Positions 10,801 to 19,092 of a DNA stretch of 64,000 bases are shown piece by piece. Location of the stretch: the NCBI RefSeq assembly GCF_014200595.1, contig NZ_JACHCG010000002.1, positions 310,001 through 374,000 of the forward strand, given 5' to 3'. The notes under the pieces were generated by a model. The model was given only the letters and a program-made list of their open reading frames with translations, did not search any database and had not been told where the DNA came from. Positions within the stretch are counted from its first letter, which is position 1. Every line of letters starts with the position of its first letter. Made by a program: the position numbers and the translations under genes. This stretch comes from Pedobacter cryoconitis. GTDB taxonomy: Bacteria > Bacteroidota > Bacteroidia > Sphingobacteriales > Sphingobacteriaceae.

Positions 10801-11175
10801 TTCACACCGACTACAAGGATGACACGTTATACTTATGAGCACAGGTGGCGTAATCCGGGTGATATCACTGATCAGCCTAAAATTGTATTTACAGGAACAC
10901 AGTCCGGGGCTTCCAGTCAGGGTTCTTCCCGTTTTCTTTACAATGGTGATTATATCCGCCTGCGTGATGTTTCTCTGGGTTACCAGTTACCGGCTAAATG
11001 GATCAGATCTATTAATCTGGCTAGTGCAAAGGTTTATTTCAGAGCGAATAACCTGTTCACTTATATCAAAGACAAGCGCATCAGTTTCGACCCGGAGGTA
11101 GGGATCGATGGTCTTGCAGACAAAAATGTTCCTATTTATAAAACTGCTCTGTTGGGCATTGATCTTAAATTCTAA
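7879..11175 (+). CDS. SusC-type TonB-dependent transducer with STN domain
   Basis: A 1098-residue receptor that combines import and signalling. After an N-terminal extension and a hydrophobic signal (about 24-48, KLTTILLFLALMQASAKGYSQ region) comes an STN domain (about 50-120, with LERILESIKKQTGYVFFYD), which in FecA-like transducers contacts FecR in the periplasm. Then follow a CarboxypepD-regulatory-like domain (about 130-210, PLPGVSIQL), the plug (about 215-345, IYGSRAANGVILITTKSG) and a barrel ending LLGIDLKF. The STN domain is absent from the other SusC in this window, so only this locus should be controlled by the sigma/FecR pair just upstream. SusD starts nine bases after its stop. Confidence 0.94.
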   Translation: MNFYAITRAMSRTWLPPKLLLIMKLTTILLFLALMQASAKGYSQISLKEKNVSLERILESIKKQTGYVFFYDTHDIRGIRMSIDVKTASIETVLNECTKVLPLTFKIVGNNVLLKRTDLVLSGNEDYYKITVLKGKVLDEKGMPLPGVSIQLSAENFKQSAQTNTSGEYVFNLSKPGQYVLTASFIGYEKYLATVDLKKDDVIKNITLTPSNEGLNEVMVVAYGTQTKSSFTGSAKTLKSDLINGSPRVSIQESLQGNVAGLVSSNGSGQPGAVPNVRIRGIGSVNAGSGPLYVVDGIPLESGLISSLNSFDVESVTVLKDASAASIYGSRAANGVILITTKSGVAGKTVINASAQFGANNVTNIKGHQSLNTQEMLELLKEGWVNKGNDAALFDKALVDNAVDPNVNTDWFDLLTRTGTYNQYDLSASGGTEKTKFYVSGSHYVAKAPLLGSEFSRSTANLKLSNQATENLSFVGGLQVNYRKNQTQADGSTFGNPVRMYSIYQPWLKAYNDDGTYDFSYFNRYNPVAQVKESFSRSNSYGMLGNFLAKYQLLPSLSIENQSNINFVYEETTDYNKSGVGTSRTDGGRATAGTGRSSNWVNTTILRFNKTLGDFGLKTYVGYEAQKVNEVGNSITKRNFLPNTYTLDNASILVSGGSNATSNALNSAFFNASFDYKSKYYLSASVRRDGSSRFGSDNRYGNFWSLGGSWNISREHFMEGQDVISDLKLRTSYGVNGNQDIGNFVSRALYKSSDYDNAPGLEFSNYGNNRLTWEKNKPFNIGLDFGILKNRLTGTVEYYTRTTSDLLLSRPISATNGLTSYTDNIGAMKNSGLELELNSINVKSESDGFGWTTNFNISTMNNKITALNSPIVSGNYNRFVGGDFYQLYMVGYAGADPANGEALWYTDGTKSQTTNNYGSATQFNQGSALPKVFGGLTNTFTYKGFSLSFQLYFNFGNKVYDNYGATSFSDGSGGFTPTTRMTRYTYEHRWRNPGDITDQPKIVFTGTQSGASSQGSSRFLYNGDYIRLRDVSLGYQLPAKWIRSINLASAKVYFRANNLFTYIKDKRISFDPEVGIDGLADKNVPIYKTALLGIDLKF

Positions 11176-11184
11176 GCTATTCAG

Positions 11185-12654
11185 ATGAAAATGATGAAAC
11201 AAGTATATAAAATATTACCGCTAATTATGATGGCCCTATCCTTTGGCTCTTGTAAAAAGGACTTTCTGGAAATTAATCCGGAGCAGCAGACTGATGTGAA
11301 TATGGTAGTTGTAGATTTACCAAGTACCAGGGCGGCTGTGATGGGAACTTATAGCCTTTTACAAAGCGCAGCTTATTATGGGCGCAGTTTAGTTGTACTG
11401 CCAGAGGTGATGTCGGATAATCTGTATATCAGCAGAAGGAATTCTAACCGCTATACGAGCTATGATCAGTACATTACAACAGTAAATGACGGTACTGCGT
11501 CAGGTTCCTGGAATACATTGTATAAAACGATCGTCAATGCGAATATCATTATTTCCAAAGGGGAGCAGCTGGTTGTTCCTGAAACGGAGTCTGGTGAAAT
11601 GAAACATCTGATCGGGGAGGCTTATACGCTAAGGGCACTGGCTCATTTTGATCTATTGCGTTTATATGCTGCGCCTTACAACGCATCGGCTGATGCCAGT
11701 CATATCGGAATCCCTGTAGTGATTAAAAGCGGGACAAGTAAAGAAGATGTGATTTCTCCAAAAAGAAATACGGTTAAAGAAGGATATACGCAGCTGGTTA
11801 GTGATCTGCAAAAAGCGATTACTTTACTTCCTGCGGCTGCGCCAATAGGCTTCAGTGCTTCTAACAGAGGACATATCGCACATTATGCAGCAAAAGCTTT
11901 ATTGTCCAGAGTCTATTTGTATATGGGCGACTGGGTAAATGCAGAAGCATTAGCTACAGAGGTCATCAATAGTAATAAATACACTTTATTAAGCAACGCG
12001 AATTATGTTACTGGCTCGACGAATTTCAGGACTCAAAACAATAGTGAGGCTATCTTTGAGGTACAATATACATTGACAGATAACCTGGCTCAGGATGCAT
12101 TATCCAGCTTTTTATTACAGGGTGCAAGTTATGGAGATGGTCTGGCAACTGATGATTTGTATAATTTATACAAGAGTACCGATGTGCGCAGAGGTTTTAT
12201 GACTAAAAGTAAAAGAAGTGGCAGCGGTGGTGAAGATCCTGCTTTTGTGATCACGAAGTATAACAATATTTCCACTTATGAGGAAGGGGTTAAAGTGATC
12301 CGTTTATCAGAGGTTTATTTAATCAGAGCAGAAGCAAGGGCAAAACAAGGTAAGGATGGTTTAGCGGCGGCCGATTTGGATGTGGTTGCGAAACGTGCAG
12401 ATACAACAAAACCAACCACTACGGAAACCGGAACAGCTTTACAAAACCTTATTCTTGTTGAAAACCGTAAAGAGTTCGCTTTTGAGGGACATCGTTTGTT
12501 TGATCTGACACGCAACAAGGCAGGATTTGTTAAATACCGCACAGGTGGTATTACTATACCTGTAGCGAACACTTCTTTGAAAACTGTGCTGCCAATTCCT
12601 TTAGCTGAAATGAATGCGAATCCGAATATGGAACAAAATCAAGGTTATAAATAA
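11185..12654 (+). CDS. SusD/RagB-type nutrient-binding lipoprotein
   Basis: Partner of the STN-containing SusC. The lipoprotein signal ends FGSC with the lipidated Cys about residue 23. Family marks include ANIIISKGEQL, the GEAYTLRALAHFDLLRLYAAPY helix (about 132-153) and the C-terminal ENRKEFAFEGHRLFDLTR signature (about 430-447). The 489-residue length is typical. It lies nine bases after SusC and eight bases before the phosphatase gene, so the three are very likely co-transcribed and controlled by the ECF sigma/FecR switch. Confidence 0.94.
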   Translation: MKMMKQVYKILPLIMMALSFGSCKKDFLEINPEQQTDVNMVVVDLPSTRAAVMGTYSLLQSAAYYGRSLVVLPEVMSDNLYISRRNSNRYTSYDQYITTVNDGTASGSWNTLYKTIVNANIIISKGEQLVVPETESGEMKHLIGEAYTLRALAHFDLLRLYAAPYNASADASHIGIPVVIKSGTSKEDVISPKRNTVKEGYTQLVSDLQKAITLLPAAAPIGFSASNRGHIAHYAAKALLSRVYLYMGDWVNAEALATEVINSNKYTLLSNANYVTGSTNFRTQNNSEAIFEVQYTLTDNLAQDALSSFLLQGASYGDGLATDDLYNLYKSTDVRRGFMTKSKRSGSGGEDPAFVITKYNNISTYEEGVKVIRLSEVYLIRAEARAKQGKDGLAAADLDVVAKRADTTKPTTTETGTALQNLILVENRKEFAFEGHRLFDLTRNKAGFVKYRTGGITIPVANTSLKTVLPIPLAEMNANPNMEQNQGYK

Positions 12655-12662
12655 ATCAACAT

Positions 12663-13775
12663 ATGAATTTACTAACGCTGGTATTGCCGCTTTTGATCAA
12701 TAGTATAGGGCTGAATGCCGATACTGCTGGTCAGGTAAATGTGAACGATGGCCCTTATGTACTTTATCAAAAAGAGCAGATAGAGGTACACAGTATAAAG
12801 CTTGAAGACGGTGTCCGAAAGGCTAAGGTTCAACGTTTTTCAGCTCAAGCTGGCCTTCCTTTAAAAGTTCAGTTTTCTGATCATCCGGAATGGGATTTTA
12901 CGGTGAAATTGCAAAGGGTTCTTCAAAATGAACCTGCGGAATTTAAACAACCAGACCGGATGATTGCGCTTTCTGATATAGAAGGGGAATTTGAAGCTTT
13001 CAGAAAACTATTACTGGCTAATAAAATAATGGATGAACAGTATCACTGGATTTTTGGAAAAGGACACCTGGTTATCTGCGGCGACTTGTTTGACCGTGGA
13101 AAAGAGGTTCCGGCTACGCTCTGGCTGCTGTATAAGCTGGAACAGGAGGCTAAAGCTAAAGGGGGTTATCTGCACACTATTCTGGGCAACCACGATATCA
13201 TGAACCTGAGCGGCGACTTACGTTATGTAGAGACTAAATATTTTGAAAATGCAAAGTTGATGGGACTGGATTATAAAGAACTTTATAGTCAGGACACAGA
13301 AATGGGGCGTTGGCTGAGGAGTAAAAATCTGATCGAGAAAATTGGGGATAACCTTTGCCTGCATGCAGGAGTTGCACCAGTAATCAATACGTTGAAAATG
13401 GGGCTGACTGAAATCAATACTAAATGCCGTCCGTATTACGACAAAGCAAAAAAACGTGATTTAATAACGGACAGTGTGACCAGAAAATTCTTTGATGGTA
13501 CACGTTCTTCTTTGTTTTGGTACCGCGGATATTTTATCGAACCCAAAGCAACCCCGGAAGAAGTTGACCAGACACTCTCGCTTTACAAAGTGAAAAGAAT
13601 CATTGTCGGACATACGATTACTGCCGGTAATGTTGGCTTTTATTACCAAGGCAAAGTATTGGGAATCGATGTTAATCAGCATAAAGGCAAACATGAAGGT
13701 GCGCTTTATGAAAATAAAACCTGGTATAAGATTAATACTTCTGGAAATAAACTACCACTGCCCACGGGCTCATAA
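12663..13775 (+). CDS. Calcineurin-like metallophosphoesterase (PPP-type protein)
   Basis: A 370-residue metallophosphoesterase with the order of motifs seen in Shewanella-like/PPP phosphatases: ALSDIEGEF (about 101-109), GDLFDRG (140-146), GNHDIM (174-179), HAGV (about 233) and VGHT (about 314). Motif I is D-x-E where the family normally has D-x-H, so one metal ligand is altered. The N-terminus is weakly hydrophobic (LLTLVLPLLINSIGL) and may export the protein. The first 95 residues form an extra domain that I do not recognise. It closes the ECF-controlled SusCD operon and ends in front of a strong terminator, suggesting that it removes phosphate from the imported ligand. Substrate unknown. 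Confidence 0.78.
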   Translation: MNLLTLVLPLLINSIGLNADTAGQVNVNDGPYVLYQKEQIEVHSIKLEDGVRKAKVQRFSAQAGLPLKVQFSDHPEWDFTVKLQRVLQNEPAEFKQPDRMIALSDIEGEFEAFRKLLLANKIMDEQYHWIFGKGHLVICGDLFDRGKEVPATLWLLYKLEQEAKAKGGYLHTILGNHDIMNLSGDLRYVETKYFENAKLMGLDYKELYSQDTEMGRWLRSKNLIEKIGDNLCLHAGVAPVINTLKMGLTEINTKCRPYYDKAKKRDLITDSVTRKFFDGTRSSLFWYRGYFIEPKATPEEVDQTLSLYKVKRIIVGHTITAGNVGFYYQGKVLGIDVNQHKGKHEGALYENKTWYKINTSGNKLPLPTGS

Positions 13776-13791
13776 ATCAAAACTTAGCGAG

Positions 13792-13826
13792 GCGGCTCTT
13801 CTTTGTTGAAGAGCCGCTTTTTTTTA
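13792..13826 (+). terminator. Rho-independent terminator of the second SusCD operon
   Basis: Perfect 10-bp GC-rich stem GCGGCTCTTC/GAAGAGCCGC with loop TTTGTT, followed by eight T residues. The T-run overlaps the reverse-strand stop codon of the convergent glycosyltransferase gene, so the two genes end almost back to back. Confidence 0.88.
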
Positions 13827-15437
13827 AGGTTTCAGCGTAATCAAAACAACCTTTACATCAAATGAGGTATAAACATTTTGCTGTTTCCCCAATTTGGAGA
13901 GGTGGTTCATCAGGCGATCTGCAGGATTGATATTTTTTAAATAATACCAGGCGGGCTGATCTATTTCATCGCCAATATCAGTTAGAATAAGATGATTGTA
14001 AATCACCCAGATCCTTTTCTTTCCTTCAAATGATTTAAAGTCCTTTTGTAAATGATTTAAATAGTCCGGATAGCTGGTTGAAACTTTGCGGTAATCTCCT
14101 CCTTCAAGTGCGGTAAAATTATAAGGGTAGGTATGCTTGTAAAAACGATAGCCAGGCAGGTCATTCCAGTATACATAAACTAAATCGCCCGGTTGAAAAT
14201 GACTATTGATATAAGCCAGCGCCTGTTTTTGAAAAGATCTTTTATGAATGATAAATTCATCGGGATGGATCATTGCTTGTACAGAATTGTAAACTGGTGC
14301 TATTATTAAGAGTATAAATAACAGCAGGTTGATTTTGTCTGATTTGAAAAAGGAAGCAATCTGATCAGTTCCATTGACAATAAAGAGGATAAGCAAAGGA
14401 CAAATGAAAACCCAGAACCGTTCATTTAAAGGATAAAGTTTAAGTCCTGAAGCCAGGAACATAAATAAAAAGGGAAATAGCAGGATCAGCGCATATCTTT
14501 TCTCTTTAATATAAAGCCATATGCCGTAAAATAACCCGATCAGAGATAACCAGGGAGTATTCAGAAGCGCTTTAAGCAAAACAGAATTTCCTGTATACAA
14601 TTTCCAGGTCAGGCCGAGCGGATATTCTATTAAATGATACAAAGCTGCTGGATACCAGCGTAATTCCTCCATGTTAGCTGGTGGCAATGGCATAAAATAA
14701 TGGTAAAAATCAAACCATTCAGCTGCCCATTTAGACTCTGCATGTTTGTGTGTAAACAGCAGGTAGTTCAGGGCAAAACCGGCTACCCATAGTAGAAAAG
14801 GAACGAGTTGCCTGAAGAATAGTTTCCAGTCCCTTCTGTAAAGATTTTTACAGCTGATACCTGTGGCCATTCCAGCCAGAATAAATATAGAAGAGTAAGA
14901 GAACCAGAGAATTACTGCCCCTAAAATCCCCCAGGTCAGAAGTGCGCCCCAGGCTAACCGATGCTGATAGCGGATATAAATATACAGGATCAGTACGGTA
15001 GCAAACAGTTCAGTTGAATACTGTTTAATCTCAACGGAATGGAAAACAAGAGGAGGGGCCAGCGCTAACAGGGCAACCGCCGTTAATGCTGCCAGAGGAC
15101 GAAGAAAATACTTCGCTACAGGAATGAACAGGAAAATTGCGGCTATACCACATAACATAGGGAATAAACGCAGTACCATTTCATTCGTTCCCAAAAGATG
15201 AATGCATGTTTTAACGCTCCATAGAAAACCAATCGGAGCTTTCTGCTGATAGTCCAGTGGGTGTGTTACCAGCTCGATATAATTCATTTTGATCAGGCTG
15301 GTTGCCAGATAAACTTCATCCAGCCACAGGGAGCGGTTATATAAAAGATGGAAGAGACGAACAAAAATACCGCACCCAATAATTATACTGTACCAAATAT
15401 TTTGGTTTTTGAGATCGCTGGATTGGTTTTTACACAT
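13824..15437 (-). CDS. GT-C fold membrane glycosyltransferase (ArnT/GT39-GT83-like)
   Basis: A 537-residue polytopic membrane protein with about 11 hydrophobic segments and a C-terminal soluble part. The first periplasmic loop has RSLWLDEVYLA, the acidic catalytic loop of GT-C enzymes, followed by QQKAPIGFLW, which resembles the second conserved loop of ArnT/PMT-like transferases. Such enzymes take a sugar from a polyprenyl-phosphate donor and add it to lipids, glycans or proteins outside the inner membrane. It is transcribed divergently from the HAD-UbiA-GMC operon 80 bases away, which plausibly makes its donor. The sugar and acceptor are unknown. Confidence 0.75.
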   Translation of the reverse strand: MCKNQSSDLKNQNIWYSIIIGCGIFVRLFHLLYNRSLWLDEVYLATSLIKMNYIELVTHPLDYQQKAPIGFLWSVKTCIHLLGTNEMVLRLFPMLCGIAAIFLFIPVAKYFLRPLAALTAVALLALAPPLVFHSVEIKQYSTELFATVLILYIYIRYQHRLAWGALLTWGILGAVILWFSYSSIFILAGMATGISCKNLYRRDWKLFFRQLVPFLLWVAGFALNYLLFTHKHAESKWAAEWFDFYHYFMPLPPANMEELRWYPAALYHLIEYPLGLTWKLYTGNSVLLKALLNTPWLSLIGLFYGIWLYIKEKRYALILLFPFLFMFLASGLKLYPLNERFWVFICPLLILFIVNGTDQIASFFKSDKINLLLFILLIIAPVYNSVQAMIHPDEFIIHKRSFQKQALAYINSHFQPGDLVYVYWNDLPGYRFYKHTYPYNFTALEGGDYRKVSTSYPDYLNHLQKDFKSFEGKKRIWVIYNHLILTDIGDEIDQPAWYYLKNINPADRLMNHLSKLGKQQNVYTSFDVKVVLITLKP

Positions 15438-15517
15438 ATGAGTGATGTTCAGTCATTGGAAACTTTTTAATTAGTGCAAATAATTCATAAATTTAAAGAT
15501 TATTTAAATAGCCATAG

Positions 15518-16195
15518 GTGAATGTTATAGATTGGGAGAAAATAAAAGTTCTGATTCTTGATGTAGATGGTACTTTATACAATCAGTCTGGATTAAGAAG
15601 AAAAATGTTATATGCATTGCTAAAATACTATTTAGTCAGGCCAATACAACTCAAAGATCTTCTGATTTTATACTTTTTTCGTTCCGAGCGTGAAAAAAGA
15701 GCGGGTTATTGCAGTAATAATCTAGAAATTGAACAATATCAGTGGTGTGCAGCTAAAGTAAATGCACCATTGGAAAGAATTAAAAAGGTCGTTTCAAGAT
15801 GGATGTTTGAATTTCCAAATCCCTATTTATATGCTTGCCGATACGCTGAATTATATCCATTTTTGCAACTGCTAAAAGCATATCAGATTAAAGTGGCCAT
15901 TTACTCAGATTATAGGGCAACTGACAAGTTAAAAGCTTTAAAAGTTGAAGCTGATTTAGTGGTTGCGTCTACTGATAAAGAGATCAATTGTCTGAAGCCG
16001 GAACCAATAGCTTTGTTTCATATCATGAAGCATTTTGATGTTGATTCAGCAGCGTGTCTTTATATCGGTGACCGCGACGAACTGGATGGAATATGTGCTG
16101 ATCAGGCCAAAATACGCTACCTCAATATCAATGAATATAATTCAGGCGCTTTATATACAGTGCTTGCAAATAGTTTAAGAGAACACTATAAATAA
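15518..16195 (+). CDS. HAD-superfamily hydrolase, probable phosphatase
   Basis: A 225-residue HAD hydrolase with a helical cap. Motif I is ILDVDGT (Asp15 nucleophile and Asp17 general acid), motif II is YSDYR (about 129-133), motif III is the Lys of CLKPEP (about 165-170) and motif IV is IGDRDELD (about 187-194). The start is a GTG at 15518; it places motif I at the normal distance from the N-terminus. It begins an operon with a UbiA-type enzyme (10-base gap), GMC oxidoreductase and small Tat protein. By analogy with decaprenyl-phosphoribose synthesis it could dephosphorylate a polyprenyl-phosphoryl-ribose 5-phosphate; that role is inferred from context only. Confidence 0.75.
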   Translation: MNVIDWEKIKVLILDVDGTLYNQSGLRRKMLYALLKYYLVRPIQLKDLLILYFFRSEREKRAGYCSNNLEIEQYQWCAAKVNAPLERIKKVVSRWMFEFPNPYLYACRYAELYPFLQLLKAYQIKVAIYSDYRATDKLKALKVEADLVVASTDKEINCLKPEPIALFHIMKHFDVDSAACLYIGDRDELDGICADQAKIRYLNINEYNSGALYTVLANSLREHYK

Positions 16196-16205
16196 GAGAT
16201 TGTAA

Positions 16206-17198
16206 ATGACGGTTAAAAAAAAGGCGGGTCTTAAAGATTATATAGCCCTCGCCCGCCCGGATAGCTGGGTGAAAAACGTTTTCATGGTACCTGGAATGCT
16301 GTTTGCATTATCCGTATTTAAAACACCAATAGACAGCCATCTGTTCTTTAAAATCATTGTTGGGATCATTAGTACTTGTTTAATTGCATCGGCAAACTAT
16401 GTAATCAATGAGTATCTGGATGCCGATTTTGACAGATTCCATCCTTTAAAAAAGAACAGATCTTCTGTTGTCTATACGGTAAACCCAAAATTAGTTTACC
16501 TGGAATACGTTGCTCTTGCAATTGCAGGGCTGTCATTAGCTTATCTGATCTCCTATAAGTTTATCCTGCTTTCCGCATTTCTTCTGTTCATGGGGATTAT
16601 TTATAATGTAAGGCCTTTCAGAAGTAAAGAGCGTGTATTTCTGGATGTACTCTCTGAATCAGTGAATAATCCTATCCGTTTTGGTTTGGGCTGGTTCATA
16701 TTTTCTCCGGCATTAGGTGCTCCGGACAGCAAATGGGATTTCGACTGGATCAACACTTTCCCTCCAACCAGTATTATTGTTGCTTACTGGATGGGAGGTG
16801 CATTTTTAATGGCCACTAAACGTTTTGCTGAATACAGGATGATTGGAAACCCCGAAACGGCTGGTCAGTACCGGAGATCGTTTAAGTTTTATACAGAAAA
16901 CAGCTTGCTGGTCTCTATGTTTTTTTACGCGATTACCTCTGCCTTTTTTATGGGTATTTTCCTGATTAAGGACAGAATAGAATTACTGGTTAGTTTTCCG
17001 TTTTTCGCTTTGTTATTTTCATGGTATCTCAGAATTGGATTATTGAACGATTCTCCGGTACAGGGTTCCGAAAAACTACATACACGTAAGTGGTTTATGT
17101 TATATTTATTTCTTTTTACGGCATTGCTTTGCATTTTGATGTTTGTTGATATTCCATGGTTATATTGGTTCCTTAAAAACGCATCAAATATTAGATGA
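16206..17198 (+). CDS. UbiA-family transferase resembling decaprenyl-phosphate phosphoribosyltransferase
   Basis: A 330-residue membrane enzyme with about eight to nine helices. It begins with ARPDSWVKNVFMVPGMLFA (RPDSWVKN at 17-24), the N-terminal signature of the UbiA subgroup that transfers phosphoribose from PRPP to a polyprenyl phosphate (mycobacterial UbiA/Rv3806c type), rather than of quinone or haem prenyltransferases. The first acidic motif is NEYLDADFDRFHP (about 68-80) followed by basic KKNR. The second motif region is YNVRPFRSKERVFLDV (about 135-150). It overlaps the downstream GMC gene by four bases and follows the HAD gene by 10 bases. The subgroup call is from motif memory and should be confirmed by phylogeny. 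Confidence 0.72.
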   Translation: MTVKKKAGLKDYIALARPDSWVKNVFMVPGMLFALSVFKTPIDSHLFFKIIVGIISTCLIASANYVINEYLDADFDRFHPLKKNRSSVVYTVNPKLVYLEYVALAIAGLSLAYLISYKFILLSAFLLFMGIIYNVRPFRSKERVFLDVLSESVNNPIRFGLGWFIFSPALGAPDSKWDFDWINTFPPTSIIVAYWMGGAFLMATKRFAEYRMIGNPETAGQYRRSFKFYTENSLLVSMFFYAITSAFFMGIFLIKDRIELLVSFPFFALLFSWYLRIGLLNDSPVQGSEKLHTRKWFMLYLFLFTALLCILMFVDIPWLYWFLKNASNIR

Positions 17199-18637
17199 AA
17201 TACGATTATTACGATTTAATTATTGTCGGGACCGGCTTCTCTTCTACATTTTTTCTGAAAAAGTATCTGGAAAAGAATAAAGGAGTGAAGAGGATCCTTG
17301 TGCTTGAACGCGGGCAGTTATTCCCGCATAGTGAAAGATTAAAGATCAAAAGAGGGGAGCTTGCTGATTCCCCGGCTTCGGGTAACGCGTGGGAAGATCA
17401 GATCATTAATAAAACCCCGGAGAAAAGATGGCCTTTTACCACTGCTTTTGGAGGAAGTTCCAATTGCTGGTGGGGATGTACACCGAGATTTATGCCATCT
17501 GATTTTAAAATGAAGACATTATTTGGAGTAGAAAACGACTGGCCGGTCACTTATGAAGAGCTTGATCCTTATTATGAGGAGGCAGAAGAACTGATGGCTA
17601 TTTCCGGACCAGAAGGAACACCTTTTCCTAAGAAAAGTAAATACCCGCTTCCACCTCATAATTTCAGTCCGATAGATAAAATACTGAACCAGAAATATGG
17701 AAATCAGTATATCAGCCAGCCTACTGCAAGAGCAAGCAGGGGTACAAAAGGAAGAAACCAATGTATGGCCAATTCAAGCTGTGATGTTTGCCCGGTAGAT
17801 GCTAAATTCACCATAGAGAATTCTGGTATTGACGTTTATCAGAATGCGCAGGTTGAACTTTTATATGGTGCACAGGTTTACCGTTTGGAAACCACAGGCA
17901 ACGTAGCAAAAAAAGTGTGTTACGTGAAAGACGGAAAGGATTTTGAGATCGCTGGAGAGGTTATCGTTCTGGGTGCTAATCCGATGTTTAATTCCAATAT
18001 TCTGTTAAATTCGGGTGATCGTAATCCATTGACTGGTAGAGGATTTGGAGAACAGCTTGGTATGCAGGTCTTAATTTATCTGGACAACCTGAAAAATACA
18101 GGGGGCAGTACCTGGGTAAATGCAAACGGTTATATGTTGTATGATGGCAATCACCGTAAGGATTATGCTGCCTGTTTGATCGAAACCAATAATGCACCTT
18201 ATAATATCCGGCTTGAAAGGGGTAAATGGTTAAACATGACTTCTTTCCGGATGATTTTTGAAGATTTACCATTGGTAACGAATTATATCACTACCACTTC
18301 AAATAAGCTGGTCCCTGAAATCAATTTTAAAGGAGGCCGGTCAGCTTATGCGCTGAAGGGAATGGAAAACATGAAAAAGGTTCTTCCGGGAATTCTATCG
18401 TGTCTTCCTGTTGAAAAATTGAAATTCCTTGATCCTTTTCCTAACGAAGGACATATTTTAGGGGGCACAAGAATGGGGAAAACTGCGGCAGACAGTGTGG
18501 TAGATAAAAATATGGTTCACCATCAGTACAGAAATGTTTTCGTACTGGGCAGTGGCTCGTTTACTACTTTTAGTGCATCAAATCCAACACTGACTTTATC
18601 AGCTCTGTCATTGTACTCCGCAGATCATTCATTTTAG
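17195..18637 (+). CDS. GMC-type FAD-dependent oxidoreductase
   Basis: A 480-residue flavoprotein of the glucose-methanol-choline family. Residues 8-20 (LIIVGTGFSSTFF) form the dinucleotide-binding GxGxxS loop; LERG follows at the second strand. A central GRNQCMANSSCDVCPVDAKF segment (about 187-206) carries a Cys cluster like that of gluconate or sugar dehydrogenases of this family. The C-terminus has HILGGTRMG (about 425-433) with a conserved His, VVDKNMVHH, NVFVLGSGSF and the NPTLT motif of the active site. No export signal is visible. It overlaps the UbiA gene by four bases and is followed two bases later by a small Tat-type protein, a common subunit arrangement. It may oxidise a polyprenyl-phosphate sugar; this is inferred. 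Confidence 0.8.
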   Translation: MKYDYYDLIIVGTGFSSTFFLKKYLEKNKGVKRILVLERGQLFPHSERLKIKRGELADSPASGNAWEDQIINKTPEKRWPFTTAFGGSSNCWWGCTPRFMPSDFKMKTLFGVENDWPVTYEELDPYYEEAEELMAISGPEGTPFPKKSKYPLPPHNFSPIDKILNQKYGNQYISQPTARASRGTKGRNQCMANSSCDVCPVDAKFTIENSGIDVYQNAQVELLYGAQVYRLETTGNVAKKVCYVKDGKDFEIAGEVIVLGANPMFNSNILLNSGDRNPLTGRGFGEQLGMQVLIYLDNLKNTGGSTWVNANGYMLYDGNHRKDYAACLIETNNAPYNIRLERGKWLNMTSFRMIFEDLPLVTNYITTTSNKLVPEINFKGGRSAYALKGMENMKKVLPGILSCLPVEKLKFLDPFPNEGHILGGTRMGKTAADSVVDKNMVHHQYRNVFVLGSGSFTTFSASNPTLTLSALSLYSADHSF

Positions 18638-18639
18638 CT

Positions 18640-19056
18640 ATGAAAAGAAGAAAATTCATCGCCATGGCAGGTATCGGGACAGGATTATTAATTCTTCCGC
18701 CTGCATTATATATCGCGTCGCCGGCACTGCGAAAACACGCTGTAATGTTAATCAGAGAAGAACTGTATTACCTGAAACTGGATACTGCCGGAGTAGATCA
18801 GTACGTCAATGATTATTTCAGTTCTTCGTCTAATAATGTAATCACTAATTTAAGGTGGAAAGCCTTTTATTATTTAGGGATCAAAGCGGAGAAATCAAAC
18901 CAGATCTTTGAATTGATTAAATTCTATCTGCTGTCAACAGATTTCTTTATCCATAAAATGGATGAAAGTAAACTGGTCAGCTATCTGGGGTTATATAGTC
19001 CTTATAAAAGCCCTGTTCCAAATCCTTATTCTTTTGTACTGTATCCTGCTGAATAA
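18640..19056 (+). CDS. Small twin-arginine-signal protein, possible dehydrogenase subunit
   Basis: A 138-residue protein starting MKRRKFIAMAGIGTG, an RR-containing N-terminus with a hydrophobic stretch (8-28) as in Tat signals or tethered small subunits. The mature part is predicted helical with many Tyr and Phe residues and no motif that I recognise. It starts two bases after the GMC gene, the position occupied by small Tat-exported subunits in gluconate 2-dehydrogenase-type complexes. It could be a chaperone-like or exporting partner of the GMC enzyme, which itself lacks a signal. Function not established. Confidence 0.6.
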   Translation: MKRRKFIAMAGIGTGLLILPPALYIASPALRKHAVMLIREELYYLKLDTAGVDQYVNDYFSSSSNNVITNLRWKAFYYLGIKAEKSNQIFELIKFYLLSTDFFIHKMDESKLVSYLGLYSPYKSPVPNPYSFVLYPAE

Positions 19057-19092
19057 TAAATAGCGTTTTTAGCTTAGAAACACAGTTTTATA

